Source of the DNA: Prostheceraeus crozeri
Lineage: Eukaryota; Platyhelminthes; Polycladida; Euryleptidae
Length of the DNA stretch: 64,000 nt
NCBI GenBank assembly: GCA_907163375.1
Contig: CAJQUW010003214.1
Location: forward strand, 1-64,000
Reading direction: 5' to 3'
The notes under the pieces are model-generated. The model did no database searches and was not told the DNA's origin. It saw only the letters and a program-made list of their open reading frames with translations. The position numbers and the translations under genes were made by a program. This document shows positions 30,836 through 41,724 of this stretch, piece after piece. Numbering within the stretch: the stretch's first letter is position 1; every line of letters begins with the position of its first letter.

Positions 30836-30985
30836 AATGACAATTTTGTGATCGTCAATGAGTGCGATGAAGGCTTGAGTAGTCAGGAGAGTGGTAACAA
30901 AACTATAAGAATTATCTGGACAGACGAAGAGTGGACACCGAAAAGAACTCGTGAGAGAAGAGTGTCAGATGCTCCCAAACGATAA
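30836..30985 (+). pseudogene. Inverted duplicate fragment of the 30405-30677 gene
   Basis: About 50 codons without an ATG, ending WTPKRTRERRVSDAPKR and a stop. This matches the end of the minus-strand neighbour (FTPKTTRLRRLPDAPKR). It indicates a duplication with inversion inside the element. Confidence 0.5.
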
Positions 30986-31157
30986 AGTATGCTTTGATTT
31001 TAAATAAATCTAAAGAACCACATGTCACTACTTTTTGATTTTTCCCTCAGTGATTGAGGTAGTATTTAGGAAAGAATGATAGTGTCTAGCATCAGCTGCT
31101 ATGATTTACACTGAGCTGTCAAATGACTAGATTTTCACTATGATGTTGATGACTACA

Positions 31158-31611
31158 TTACCCAGAAATAAGTGAAAACAGACAGATATAACAAATGAAA
31201 CATATATTCCGAAAGTACAAATAATTTAGAAGATCTTCAGTACTAATATCATCCCAAGGCGATTCGCAGTTACTGCAGTCACATTTCAGTTGTCGCACTC
31301 TTTCCTCGGCTGCAGCCAACACACCAAAGATGTACTCCCATTCAATCTTGTTCCTGGGTTGAGACGATGGGCTGTACCATCTCCGTATGTCATGGAGAAG
31401 ACTGATATCATCCTCCTTCGACACATCCTCCTTGTTGTATAGTAGGTACTTCCACCTCACATACACCATCCATCTCCTCTTCCTCAGTCAGAGTCGGATA
31501 TTCCAAGCTTGGAATATCCTCCGCTTTTTCCTTCTTCTCCAACTTCACCTTCTTTGGAGCGGGAGGGCAAGTTGATGTGTCCACGGAGAGAGTTGCTGTT
31601 GGCGAATTCAT
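31158..31611 (-). CDS. Polinton accessory region, two overlapping small frames
   Basis: One frame (from MNSPTATLSVDTSTCPP) is Pro/Lys/Glu-rich with a PKKVKLEKKEK segment resembling a nuclear signal. The other frame has WKYLLYNKEDVSKED and KCDCSNCESPW. They overlap near 31408-31469. No family recognised, and this copy may not be intact. Confidence 0.4.
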
Positions 31612-31707
31612 GACTTCAAATTGTGTGCTATAAACTTGATTTCTTAGTGCTTAAGTACAAGTAAGTAGCCAATCAAATGAATAGCCAATGAATGACGAGT
31701 ATGAGAG

Positions 31708-31718
31708 TATATAAAAGG
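31708..31718 (+). promoter_or_regulatory. TATA box upstream of the Polinton DNA polymerase
   Basis: TATATAAAAGG, near the ideal TATA consensus, about 130 bp before the first ATG (31841) of the polymerase region. Confidence 0.6.
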
Positions 31719-31840
31719 TGGGAAACAGACTTATTTTTCATTCTATATTTGAGACGTGTTGAGAATAAGTGAAGTCTCTATTTTGATAAACTATACAATT
31801 TTCTGACATTGAAGTATCATTCTTAAACTTGATTTCGTTG

Positions 31841-34800
31841 AAATGGTAAGTTGAAAATTTCCTCACTCATCTCCCTCAAACGTTTGGCTAATACCATCTT
31901 TCTCAAATTCAGCCATCTACTTCATCACCAAAACGCTCCCTTCTCGAGGAAACTTTAGAGCTGTTAAGTGAATGTAGGTTGTAACAATAGACTATAACTT
32001 TAATATAGATGATAGAATGATTCCTCTTTCAGGTGATGTTAGTACCAGCTCAAGCGGTCAGTCGCGGGAATCTAATGAGCGGGAATCTGCTGATTGTGGT
32101 CATATCTTTACGAGGAAGCGTGATCTCGCCCGACACATCAGACAACGTGTGTGTCAATCAAAGACATCATCAATCTCCCGAGGTGAGGATGATTCTATTC
32201 AACATGTCTCTTTTACTTGCGACTTTTGCATTCTATCTTTTAAAACACGTTTTGAATTATCTTCACATAGACTTCACCACACGCATACAAATGATAGTTA
32301 TAGTAACAAAACCTCCCCTATCCGTCTCACTGAAGTGTCGCTCAATAATGTAGTGAGAAATTACCATATGGAATCCTCAGAAACCATTGCTGATTTTCCG
32401 GAGTGGTTTTATCAAAATTCAACATTAATAGATGCGCTCTTTAGAAATTTAGACAACTTTAGAATAATAGCGCTCATCTATCTTAAAATAAAATATGTTA
32501 AAGTTGATCATCATACTGGCGAAATAGTGCAGAGGTTGGAGTTTTACATACCCTCCTCACCTGCTACAGAGGTAGTAGATAAAGAAGTAAGGCTAAATTT
32601 TTATATTGAAGGGCTAAAATCAAATATTGATAAATTTAACGTGCGCGATAGTGGTCTGATTTTTGATGGTGTAGAATCTGCCATGTTTAAAATTACTCTA
32701 TTAGAAAATTACAGTGGACGAGGCTCCTTCAATCTTCCAAAAACGTTAAAAGATAAGAAAGCAGTCATTTCTATAGATTGTGAATCGCACTGTTTTAAGT
32801 ATGCGGTCTTATCCATTCTCCACTATCATGATGTACAGAACAACCGTTTACGTAAAACCAAATATCATCAATGGGAGAATGAATTGAAATTTGATGACTG
32901 CAATAGTGGAGGTATGAAATTGAAAGATATAGAGAAATTTGAAAAATTAAATAAAATTAAAATAGTTGTTCACGTCTGGCAAAAAAGGACTTAAAGGTGT
33001 ACGCTACAACAAACGTTCATCAACTTATGATCGTGTTGCCAACCTCTTGTTGGTATATGAGGATAGCAGTCAACAATGGCATTACTGCGGTATTCCAAAT
33101 ATTTATCGACTATATTCCCACTTAACATCCAAAAGGGGGTAGCATTTCATATGTGACCGTTGTATGAGATCCTTCTGGTCAAAAGATAAATTTCAAACAC
33201 ATTATGAATGGTATAAGCGAGGTAAATTGCAAATGGAACGCATGTCCAAAGATAAAATCTTTTCATATAGAGAGAATGGTAGTGAAATAAGTCCTCTTCG
33301 TGTCATCTATGCTGATATCGAATGCTATATTGATGATAACATCCACAAGCCAGCAGCCATATCCTGTTATGAGGTATGGCATAATCATTTCCAAAATGAA
33401 GATAATAAAATGCACGTCTGGCAAGGTGAGGATTGTATACACAAATTCTTGCAATTCCTGGAAAGTGCTAGTAAATTTCAACAAAAAAATGATAGTGAAC
33501 TCTATCACAGATCATTAAATATGACAGCAGATGATCAGGTAAAATTTGAAAGTTGTATAGTCTGCTCAAAATGTAATAAAACGTTTGATGAGGGTAAAAT
33601 TAAGAAAATGTGTGACCATGATCACATCACTGGTAAATTTAGAAACGTACTGTGTTCAAGATGCAATTTTTCTCTAAGAATGAAACGGCGCACTCTACCC
33701 GTAATTTTTCATAACTTCAAAGGCTATGACAGCCATATGACAATAAAAGGGGGGTTAGGAAAAATGAAGGGATGGTTAATGAATGTTATAGCTCAAACGA
33801 GGGAAAAATTTATGTCCATGACTGCAAAAGTACCAGTCAATAAGACTAAAGAAAATAAGACAGTCTACTTTGATATAAAATTTTTAGATTCCTATGAATT
33901 CATGACTTCATCAGTAGCATCTCTCGTTCAAAATCTTAAGTCTCTTCAACTAAATCAAAATTTGAAGAAGCAATATCCTAACTTGACAGATGAAGTCATC
34001 ACATGCAAAGGAGTGTTTCCATATGCATACTTTGACAACATTTCTAAACTTAGTGAGACTTCTCTTCCATCAATAGATAAATTTAAAAATGATTTGACTA
34101 GTATAGAATATAAGGTAGAAGATTACAATCATGCTCAAGTTGCATGGACAAAATTTGACTGTCAAACGTTTAGCGATTATATGATCGCCTATCTAAAATT
34201 AGATGTATTTTTGCTGGCTGATGTATTTCAGGAGTTTCGACGAGTGACATTAGAAGAAGATAAATTAGACCCCATCCACTTTGTCAGTCTTCCAGCCATG
34301 TCATTCCAGTCTGCTTTTAAAATGACTGGAGAGAGAATCCATCTTTTACAAGATCCAGAGATGTATAATTTATTTGAGCGAGGAATTGGCGGTGGTCTCA
34401 CATTTGTAAATAGACACCAAATAAAATCAAAAATAGTAGATGATGATCAGATTCATCTAAAGTACTATGACCAGAATAATTTATTTGATAGTTCACTATC
34501 CAAACCTCTACCTCACTCTGAGTTTAGCTGGCTAGGTGATAGTGAAATTCAACATTTCTCCAATCCTTCAAACATACTAGCTATTCCAGATGATGGTGAT
34601 TGGGGATAATATTTTGAGGTAGATCTTATCTATCCAAATAGTATTAAAAATAAAACTGTGGATTCTCCACCTCCGCGCGAATCAGGTGAAGTGACTGAAG
34701 ATATGTTTTCGGACTTTATGAAACAATTTCATAAAGATTTAGAAGGGAGTGGACAGCCCAAGTATAAGCCTTGTTGCAAACTTTTCCTTACTTAATTTGA

Positions 34801-35813
34801 TAAAGAAAATTTTCTAGCCCACTTTTCCATCTTCAAAATTTTATTTAGAAATGAGTGTGATTTTAAAAACAGTTCACCGCATTATCAAATTTAGACAGAA
34901 AGCCTTTCTGAAACCATATACTGATAGTAGCAGCCAGAAACGTGCACCAGCCCAAAATAATTTTGAAAAGGATTTTTATAAATATAAGAATAATAGTCTC
35001 TTTGGTAAGACGATGGAAGATGTTAGAAAACGTATAAACTATAAACTTGTGAATCGTAATGATAAATTTCAAAAGTTAGCGGCATCACTTCTCTTTATTG
35101 ATAGAGATATTATAGATGATGAGTTGGTTGGTATTAAAATGATAAAATCAGAAGTAGAGTTGTGCAAGCCCATCTACATTGGACAAGCTGTATTAGATTA
35201 TTCCAAGCTTGAAATGTATCAACTCTTCTATAGAATATTAAAACCATGTCCTCTAATTAAAGACGTGCGTTTGCTGGGTGGTGATACAGACAGTTTCTTT
35301 TTAAGTATTTCTGCTCAGAAAGAGTTAAACTTCAATGAAATAGGAAGATCTTTAGAAAATTATTTTGATACGTCAAATTATCCTACAGATCACCCACTAT
35401 ACTCTACTAAAAATAAAGCAAAATTAGGATGCTTCAAAGATGAAATGGCAGGAAAAGAAATTAAGGAAATGATTCTTCTTCGTCCTAAAATGTATTAAAT
35501 GAAAACAAAAGACTCCAGTGACAGTATTAAGCGCGCAAAAGGCATATCTAAGTCGATTGTTGTAAATATGAAGCATAGGATCTATAAGAAGGCCTTTAAA
35601 AATAAGTGTGTAACGTTTGTCAACATGACCATCTTAAAATCAAAGTTGCATGAGGTAAAAACTCATACATTTAGAAAGCGAGCACTTTCAGCGTGGGAGG
35701 ATAAGAGGTGTTGGATATGGCATAACATATCTCTTCCACATGGTCATCCTGATACAATCATATCACTAACTAAAAGAATTAAACTCACACTACCACATTC
35801 AGGAGATGTGTAA
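31841..35813 (+). pseudogene. Polinton protein-primed DNA polymerase B
   Basis: The N-terminal part (from about 32017) has two C2H2 fingers (CGHIFTRKRDLARH and CDFCILSFKTRFELSSHRLH), then a region typical of the family (AVISIDCESHCFKYAVLS). The exonuclease domain follows: VIYADIECY (Exo I), FHNFKGYDSHM (Exo II) and YLKLDVFLLADVF (Exo III). A Cys/His insert (CDHDHITG) lies between. The polymerase domain has FEKDFYKYKNNSLFGK, the catalytic GGDTDSFF and the later LLRPKMY. GT/AG-type sites before 32017 suggest short 5' introns. The gene looks broken, with a few breaks. Confidence 0.85.
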
Positions 35814-35819
35814 ATATGT

Positions 35820-35990
35820 TCAGTCTCAAATCAGCATTTTGATGATGCTTTTGTTGACATTCATTGTTGTTTTATGTATCGCTTTAGATTGCCCTTCCTT
35901 GTGAATATATGCCTACAGTCAGCTCATTCCCCTATATCTGTGAAAAGACTTTTTCATACACATATTTTTAGTTCAATAAAATTTTACAAT
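35820..35990. other. Convergent 3' ends in the Polinton
   Basis: The polymerase (plus) and the following minus-strand genes end here. AATAAA near 35978 on the plus strand may serve as polyadenylation signal. Confidence 0.4.
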
Positions 35991-35994
35991 GACT

Positions 35995-37415
35995 TCACTT
36001 TGTTTTCCGAAACACTAAAGTTGCGAGGGATTTAGTATCTTTGACATGGATGCACTCATGTAAACCATTTGTAATTTTGATAGAAATAGATGGTATAGTT
36101 TGTTTGATAACAGGATGGCTGAAAATATGTTGAAACATCTTCTTGACTATTCCATATAAAGCATCCTTATCATGAATGAAATCACGTAAAATGTGTTCTT
36201 TTTCCTCGCCAACAGAAATAGGTAGAATCAAATCACTTTGAATGTAAAGGTGTTGTTCATGTTTATCAAGTGTCATTGGTGTTTCTATACCAATCGTATG
36301 CGCAGCAGTAAACATATTTTGTAGCATTGAAAAACCAGAGTTTTTCAATTTTTTTGCTCAATTGACATTGAATGTCATCACCCAGTTTCAGAACAACTCG
36401 TTGATTTTCAATTGAAAACAAAATGTGGTGTGTCTTACATCATATTTACTTTTCATCACATGCTTCAACTTCTGTTGTATATAAGGATTTATTACATGAA
36501 TGAAGATTTCAACTGCATGATATCAACTAAATCAGCTTTAGTGTGATATTCATGAGAAGCATAAACCAAACCGCTTCCAATAATAGGTGTTGCATGTCTT
36601 ACAAAATGACGCAAGGTTGGAGAGAAATAAACTGTAAGTTTGTCATTATATTTCTGAATAACCAACTTATCTTTGTCCGCCATAATTTTCTCTCCATACT
36701 TCTTACCCACAGTCTCATTCCATCGTTTTACTAACTCAATAAGTGATAAAGGTTGAACACCACGCTTTTTCAAAATGATGCGTTCTTCACATTCTACAAC
36801 ATCTTCATCAAATATTTAAAATTTATAATGAAATTTGTTGATTCGATTTGAATAAACTTTTTTAACAATTGCAGTAGCAATTGACGTTAGATGTATTCCA
36901 TGACCAAAACCGAGATGTGGATGGAATTCATTATCCAACCTCAATGTCAGACCTTTAGTAAAAGAATGAAAGCGAAGGAACTGTCTCCCACTCCAATGAT
37001 GGATAGTAAACTCATAAACTTTCTGATCCTTATTCTTCATGATGGAAGTATTACCACTATTGAATGCCTTAATAATTTTCTCATTCACAAATGGACCATA
37101 ATAATCTGATTTTATCTGAATCCATTCATAGTTCCACTTTCCATCTTACGTTAAATTGTATGAGAACTGGAATTTATTATTCATTGTTATTCCATCATGG
37201 GTGCGAGGAGTCAATATCATTTCTTCCAAATCATTCACATTCTGAATATTGCTATCATAGCAAATGCCGGAAACACCCACTTCCCATTCACCTTCTAGAT
37301 GTAGTGAGCGATTTAATTCTACTCGAAAGTCTGGTGGTTTATTATTAGGAAATTTATTCATAGAAGCATTACTGGGTAAGTAAATTAGAAACGAATCTCT
37401 ATTTTCACTTTCCAT
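35995..37415 (-). pseudogene. Polinton conserved protein, WEVG family, copy B
   Basis: The N-terminal part reads LIYLPSNASMNKFPNN, then LHLEGEWEVGVSGI. I recall this signature (S-N-A-S-M, then G-x-W-E-V-G) from proteins beside Polinton capsid genes in many invertebrates; the function is not known to me. The remainder of the region is minus-strand coding in pieces, including LTLRLDNEFHPHLGFGHG. It is a paralogue of the next gene and looks broken in several places. Confidence 0.55.
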
Positions 37416-37489
37416 ACTAATCACATTGGAAAAATATATCAGCATACTTTTGGATTAACTCTTCATTCGGAAATGGAGTGTGATACTTG

Positions 37490-38857
37490 TTACAGCATCT
37501 TTATGAAAAGAATCAACGCACCAGCATCGTCACAAATTGCAATATCAATTTGTGGGATGTATTTTGATTTCAGCTTTGTATAATGCACTTTCTTGAAAGT
37601 ATGCTCAGATAAAATACTGCAGCTTTTTGGCTGGTATGGTATCATTGCTAGCAATGGAGCTTCAACATCTCCCACACGTACATATTCACCAATATTGGAA
37701 TATATCTGAAAATAGTTAATACGACGCGATAGCGACATGTCTGCGCTAGCTTTGGTTACAGTACCACTTTTAAAGATATTTTGATCAAAACCCAAAATGT
37801 CCATTATAGTTTTATCCATAATTAGTTCAATGCCTTTTCCACTTACAGTGAGAGACAAAGCACCTTCTTTTTCAGAAAATGAAATATGTTGCTCATTAAT
37901 CACTTCATTTAAATAATCTACAACCAATTTAACTGAAGTAATAATGCGAGGCATCAACACTCTTGTTTCATGTAAGATACCATCTAAAGGCTCTATACGC
38001 TTTCTGTATAAAGATACGGTCCATTCTGTATCAAATTGATTTGACCTTTCACATGGCAAATGTTGCATATCAAATTTTCCAATAACAGATGCAGAACGAT
38101 GTCGTACGAATTGATGAAAATCTTTTGAACAAACTAATACTAGATCATCATCATTTAATTTACTTATTGCAATATGATTAGATGATTTGATATAAGTCAA
38201 TGTTGCCACTTGTTTACCATCAACTCGAAGGAGATGATTAAATTGCTTCAATAATGTTTCAGGAGTCATGTTTGTCTTTCTTGGCTTAATCACAATCTTC
38301 TTCACCAACTTCTTCTTATTTCTTGGAATACGATCTACATAATAAGCTTCCTCTCGATATATTAACTGTTTATGACCACTTGGGTGGTAATTAACGTTAT
38401 AATTATCATAGCTTGTTAAGGCGCTACCAAGGTAGCCTACATCATTTCTTAAACTTGGACTTAAACCAACAATCCAATCTTTCTGAACTACATGATGTAC
38501 ATAATTATGATCATCATTGTGCGGAGTAAATTGGACAATATGTTTACACGCTTTATTCAGGAAATCATAAGCGAATTTCTGACGTGATAGACGATCTTTC
38601 TTCAGCCATTGTGGAATGTATACTCGGCAGCCCTTTTCACTTTGGTAAGCAGCTGTGCGTCTCATATTATTAGTCATCACCTCATGATCAAAAGTATAGA
38701 CACAGTTACTGTGAACAAGTTGTGTGACCCCTACTTCCCACTCTCCATTCAGCTGTTGTATATTATCAATGGGAGTAGAAAAGATAGCGGCTCGATTACT
38801 AGCAAATCTATTTGTTGCTACATTGCTAAACAAAATATGGTAAAATGACATTTTCAT
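37490..38857 (-). CDS. Polinton conserved protein, WEVG family, copy A
   Basis: 455 codons from MKMSFYHILFSNVATNRF. The signature is FASNRAAIF followed by LNGEWEVGVTQLV near residue 40. The rest is mostly beta-type sequence with few charged runs, ending DAGALILFIKML. Only a single frame is needed. The same N-terminal signature in copy B shows a tandem duplication. A structural or virion role would fit the neighbourhood but is inference. Confidence 0.65.
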   Translation of the reverse strand: MKMSFYHILFSNVATNRFASNRAAIFSTPIDNIQQLNGEWEVGVTQLVHSNCVYTFDHEVMTNNMRRTAAYQSEKGCRVYIPQWLKKDRLSRQKFAYDFLNKACKHIVQFTPHNDDHNYVHHVVQKDWIVGLSPSLRNDVGYLGSALTSYDNYNVNYHPSGHKQLIYREEAYYVDRIPRNKKKLVKKIVIKPRKTNMTPETLLKQFNHLLRVDGKQVATLTYIKSSNHIAISKLNDDDLVLVCSKDFHQFVRHRSASVIGKFDMQHLPCERSNQFDTEWTVSLYRKRIEPLDGILHETRVLMPRIITSVKLVVDYLNEVINEQHISFSEKEGALSLTVSGKGIELIMDKTIMDILGFDQNIFKSGTVTKASADMSLSRRINYFQIYSNIGEYVRVGDVEAPLLAMIPYQPKSCSILSEHTFKKVHYTKLKSKYIPQIDIAICDDAGALILFIKML

Positions 38858-38895
38858 ATTCTGGTGATCTATATATTACCAATTTGCATAACATC

Positions 38896-39252
38896 ATGAA
38901 GACTTGGATTTTGGATTCTCAACAATACATCAAAGTTGATCGCAATGGAAACGTTCATTTCAAAAATTCTCATGGAAATACATCGAGAGGAATTACATTA
39001 ACATGGCGACAATTTTTAAATCTTAATGACATCATGAGGGATTTAGAATATTTTGAAACGCCAAAATTCATCTCTTTGGGTAATCAAGTTTGGCTTCAAC
39101 ATTACAGAAATGAAATTCAAATCTGTCATTCTGATTCCTCAATCTATTTTTCATTTCGCAAATACAATTGGGAAAAATATAAAAGATGGATACATCGCTC
39201 CATTATGTCATTTATTCGTCGAGAGTTCATCGCTTTGCTATGCAGATCTTAA
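38896..39252 (+). CDS. Polinton PC4-like transcription coactivator, copy 1
   Basis: 118 codons from MKTWILDSQQYIKVD. The pattern YIKVDRNGNVHF, then RGITLTWRQFLNL, matches the PC4/p15 single-stranded DNA-binding fold (YVSV..FKGKV.I, then KGISL...QW..L). A second module, VWLQHYRNEIQICH followed by YNWEKYKRWI, looks like another PC4-type unit. PC4 proteins stimulate RNA polymerase II transcription and bind melted DNA. The gene starts a plus-strand block with a paralogue and a TBP-like gene. Recognition is by pattern only. Confidence 0.5.
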   Translation: MKTWILDSQQYIKVDRNGNVHFKNSHGNTSRGITLTWRQFLNLNDIMRDLEYFETPKFISLGNQVWLQHYRNEIQICHSDSSIYFSFRKYNWEKYKRWIHRSIMSFIRREFIALLCRS

Positions 39253-39288
39253 TCAGACACCACCTTCAACACAATGTTATACTCCATC

Positions 39289-39620
39289 ATGAGGAGTTGG
39301 AAGTTAGACTCCCTACAACATGTTGAGATTGATTATGATCAAAACGTTTATTTCAACGACTATACTGGAAATATGAGAAAAGAATTTGCTTTATCATATC
39401 GACATTTTCAATGCCTAAATCATATCATGAAAAGACATTCTATATGAAAAGACATTCACGCATAGAAAATTGCATATGGTTGCGACTAAAAAAGCAACGA
39501 ATAGAAATCTATCATTCTCAACTTTCTATCTGCTTCACATTTCATCAAGGTAGTTGGGAAAAGTATAAAAGGAAGATATGTCGCTCTATTTACTCATTTC
39601 TGCATCATGAGACGTCATCG
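39289..39620 (+). pseudogene. Polinton PC4-like protein, copy 2
   Basis: The beginning MRSWKLDSLQHVEIDYDQNV is followed by FALSYRHFQCLNHIM. Further on, RLKKQRIEIYHSQLSICFTF and GSWEKYKRKICRSIYSF follow the two modules of copy 1 in order. A tandem paralogue, probably broken. Confidence 0.5.
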
Positions 39621-40166
39621 TTACACCATCGTCAACATTCTCCGCCGCATCAGACTCTATACCAAAATCGATCTCGCAACACTACATTTCAAACATTTTC
39701 ACAACAAATTCCAAACAGCAAGTATTATCCGGGTCGACCGCAAATGTTAGTGGTGAAGATGAGCAATTTACGGAACCTTCAACTCTTTCCAAATGGGACG
39801 GTACAAATTCTCGGCGCCCTTTCTCATTCATCGGCGCGGTTAATGCGCTTAGAACTGCAGAAGCTACTACGTCGGATATGGAAGAGGGAGAAGTGTGTGA
39901 TGTCGAATCTGACTGTGAACAATATGGTGATCTCTACTCAATTGAGTGGAAATGTATCGTTTTCGAAGATTCATAGCAGCAGCTACAATTTGTGTTATGA
40001 ACCAGAACTTTTTCCTTCAGCTCTCATTAATTGTTGGAATCCTGTACATATTGCAATCTTTCATAACAGCAAAGTTATCATTACTGGACTGAAATCAGAA
40101 GTGCAAGCAGATACAATCCTAGACCGTTTAATCGAATATGTACATACCCAGCGGATTGTGAAATAA
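39607..40166 (+). CDS. Polinton TATA-binding-protein-like protein
   Basis: The clearest part is the last 130 or so codons. NLQLFPNGTVQILGA matches the late strands of a TBP repeat (L.IF.SGK.V.TGAK). Then NLTVNNMVISTQLSGNVSF, CYEPELFPSALI, IAIFHNSKVIITGLKSEVQA and a final helix (ILDRLIEYV) follow a whole TBP repeat in order and spacing; animal TBP has QNIVSTVNLG, YEPELFPGLI and IF.SGK...TGAKSEEQ. Repeat-1-like sequence (IVNILRRI, KIDLATLHF) begins near 39607. TBP bends DNA at TATA boxes to start transcription. Whether this copy is intact is doubtful. Confidence 0.6.
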
Positions 40167-40218
40167 AAACAATTTTTATTCCAATATGATGATGTTTTAT
40201 TTCAAATCATTATAGAAC

Positions 40219-40596
40219 TTACAAAATCATTTTTTCATTAGAAGATGGGTTACATGAAAACTTTTGAATAACAGATTTAAATCGACGTACATGCAAACGT
40301 TTTAAAATGAAGTACAATACGAAAGCACCACAAGTTGATGAAAGTGGATGTTGTAGTATGCGCTCATTTCGTTGATATTGACGAGTATGTTTTCTCAACC
40401 ACTGATGTGTTGGTATATTTGGAGGTTGAGCAAGAGAGTCAAATAGTTCACCGCGTCTATCTTTTGCAATAATGATAGCTTTCCAATGTTCACCTTCAAA
40501 ATTCTTTGACTGACTGTTTAATACAATAATAATGGGATGCTGTTTTACTAAAGTTGGTAGGGTATCTAGCGAATAGACATTATCAAAAGCTTTCAA
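40219..40596 (-). CDS. Polinton adenain-like cysteine protease (PRO)
   Basis: About 125 codons. GEHWKAIIIA carries the catalytic histidine, GELFDSL the acidic residue, and LSSTCGAFVLYFI the catalytic cysteine in the C-G-x-F context of the adenovirus protease/Ulp1 fold. In the family it processes virion proteins. It lies beside the capsid-type gene, as usual. Confidence 0.8.
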   Translation of the reverse strand: MKAFDNVYSLDTLPTLVKQHPIIIVLNSQSKNFEGEHWKAIIIAKDRRGELFDSLAQPPNIPTHQWLRKHTRQYQRNERILQHPLSSTCGAFVLYFILKRLHVRRFKSVIQKFSCNPSSNEKMIL

Positions 40597-40639
40597 CGTA
40601 GCTTTATCTGCATTACGCTGTACTTAAGCTTTAACATCG

Positions 40640-41590
40640 TCAGCATTCAGCCAACTCATTAACGATTATAGTGAAGAATCACGTCACGATACTTAGTTAT
40701 TTCAATATTTGAATCAAAAACTGCATAAATCAATACATACCATCGTCGCATTGCTACCATTAGGAGCTTTGGTGCTTCTGATGGAAATAAACCGTCTTTC
40801 ATAAAACTCTTTTGATCTTTAGGAATAGTAAATGTGAGAAGCTTTGTATGTTGAATGGGATAAATAGCATTGCTACGGTTAAGACCCTCAGCATGTCCTC
40901 AAAATTACACTTGGATTAGCTACCACTCGACGAATGTATAGCGTAAGCTCTTCCACATGGATTTTAAAATTGACAACTTTAGCATATGCATTCAACAAAA
41001 ATTCAGGCTTGTTCAATGTAAGTTTAACTCGCATGCTGGTATTACAGAGTAAAAACTTCGACTGTCTGAAGAAGTCAAGATTTAGTGGACCATATAGCTG
41101 ACATACTTTACTATCTTTAATCAAAGCAGATCGCTTTACAAAACCAGCTTTTGTCTCACTATCAAATTGTGTTGCTTGATCTCTACACCATCCCATTGCT
41201 TCCATATGACTCTTTTGTGCTGACGGATGAAACTGTGATAGGGCATTGAAATATGCTTTATAGGGATAATCGCTTTGTCCACCTTCTACCTGTTGCTCTC
41301 CAATAGTTAGAGAAACATCATGAAATAGTGTTTACCAGCGGTAAATTGTTCAGACCAACTTTATGTGCATCATCGATGTTAGTACCATCTGCTTGCTGAA
41401 TTCTGAACCGCACATCAACCATCGCATAACTTAAATCAATGTAGTCATCACTAGCACCAGGAATGACAAATTAAATTGGACCAGTATTCTCAGCAGTTCG
41501 AGGATGATAATCTACAATACTTGAACTAAGAATATCTGTCTGTATCGCTTGTTGATCAAACAAACAAAAATTTGAAGTTTTACACTCCAT
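40640..41590 (-). pseudogene. Polinton capsid-type protein
   Basis: Minus-strand sequence from MECKTSNFCLFDQQAI. Features that I recall from the jelly-roll capsid group of Polintons (annotated in many animals as F54H12.2-like): FVIPGASDDYIDLSYAMVDV, then YPYKAYFNALSQF and SMRVKLTLNKPEFLL, ending in YIRRVVANPSVIL. Whether it is the major or the minor capsid protein is not certain. The gene looks broken, with several breaks. Confidence 0.65.
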
Positions 41591-41592
41591 GA

Positions 41593-41715
41593 TTAGAAGT
41601 TATGACAGCGTCGTCGTTTAGCACGCGATGAAGGATTAGAGCGCGCACGGCGTTTGCGTGAATGCCTTTTCTTAGATTTTCGTGAAGTTCGCCCCTTACC
41701 AGCTCCGAGCTGTTT
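41593..41715 (-). CDS. Highly basic Polinton segment, core-protein-like
   Basis: About 37 residues, nearly half Lys/Arg (TSRKSKKRHSRKRRARS and AKRRRCHNF). Composition resembles DNA-condensing core peptides of adenovirus type. No start codon assigned; probably a C-terminal tail. Confidence 0.4.
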   Translation of the reverse strand, partial: KQLGAGKGRTSRKSKKRHSRKRRARSNPSSRAKRRRCHNF

Positions 41716-41724
41716 TCTTTTTAT

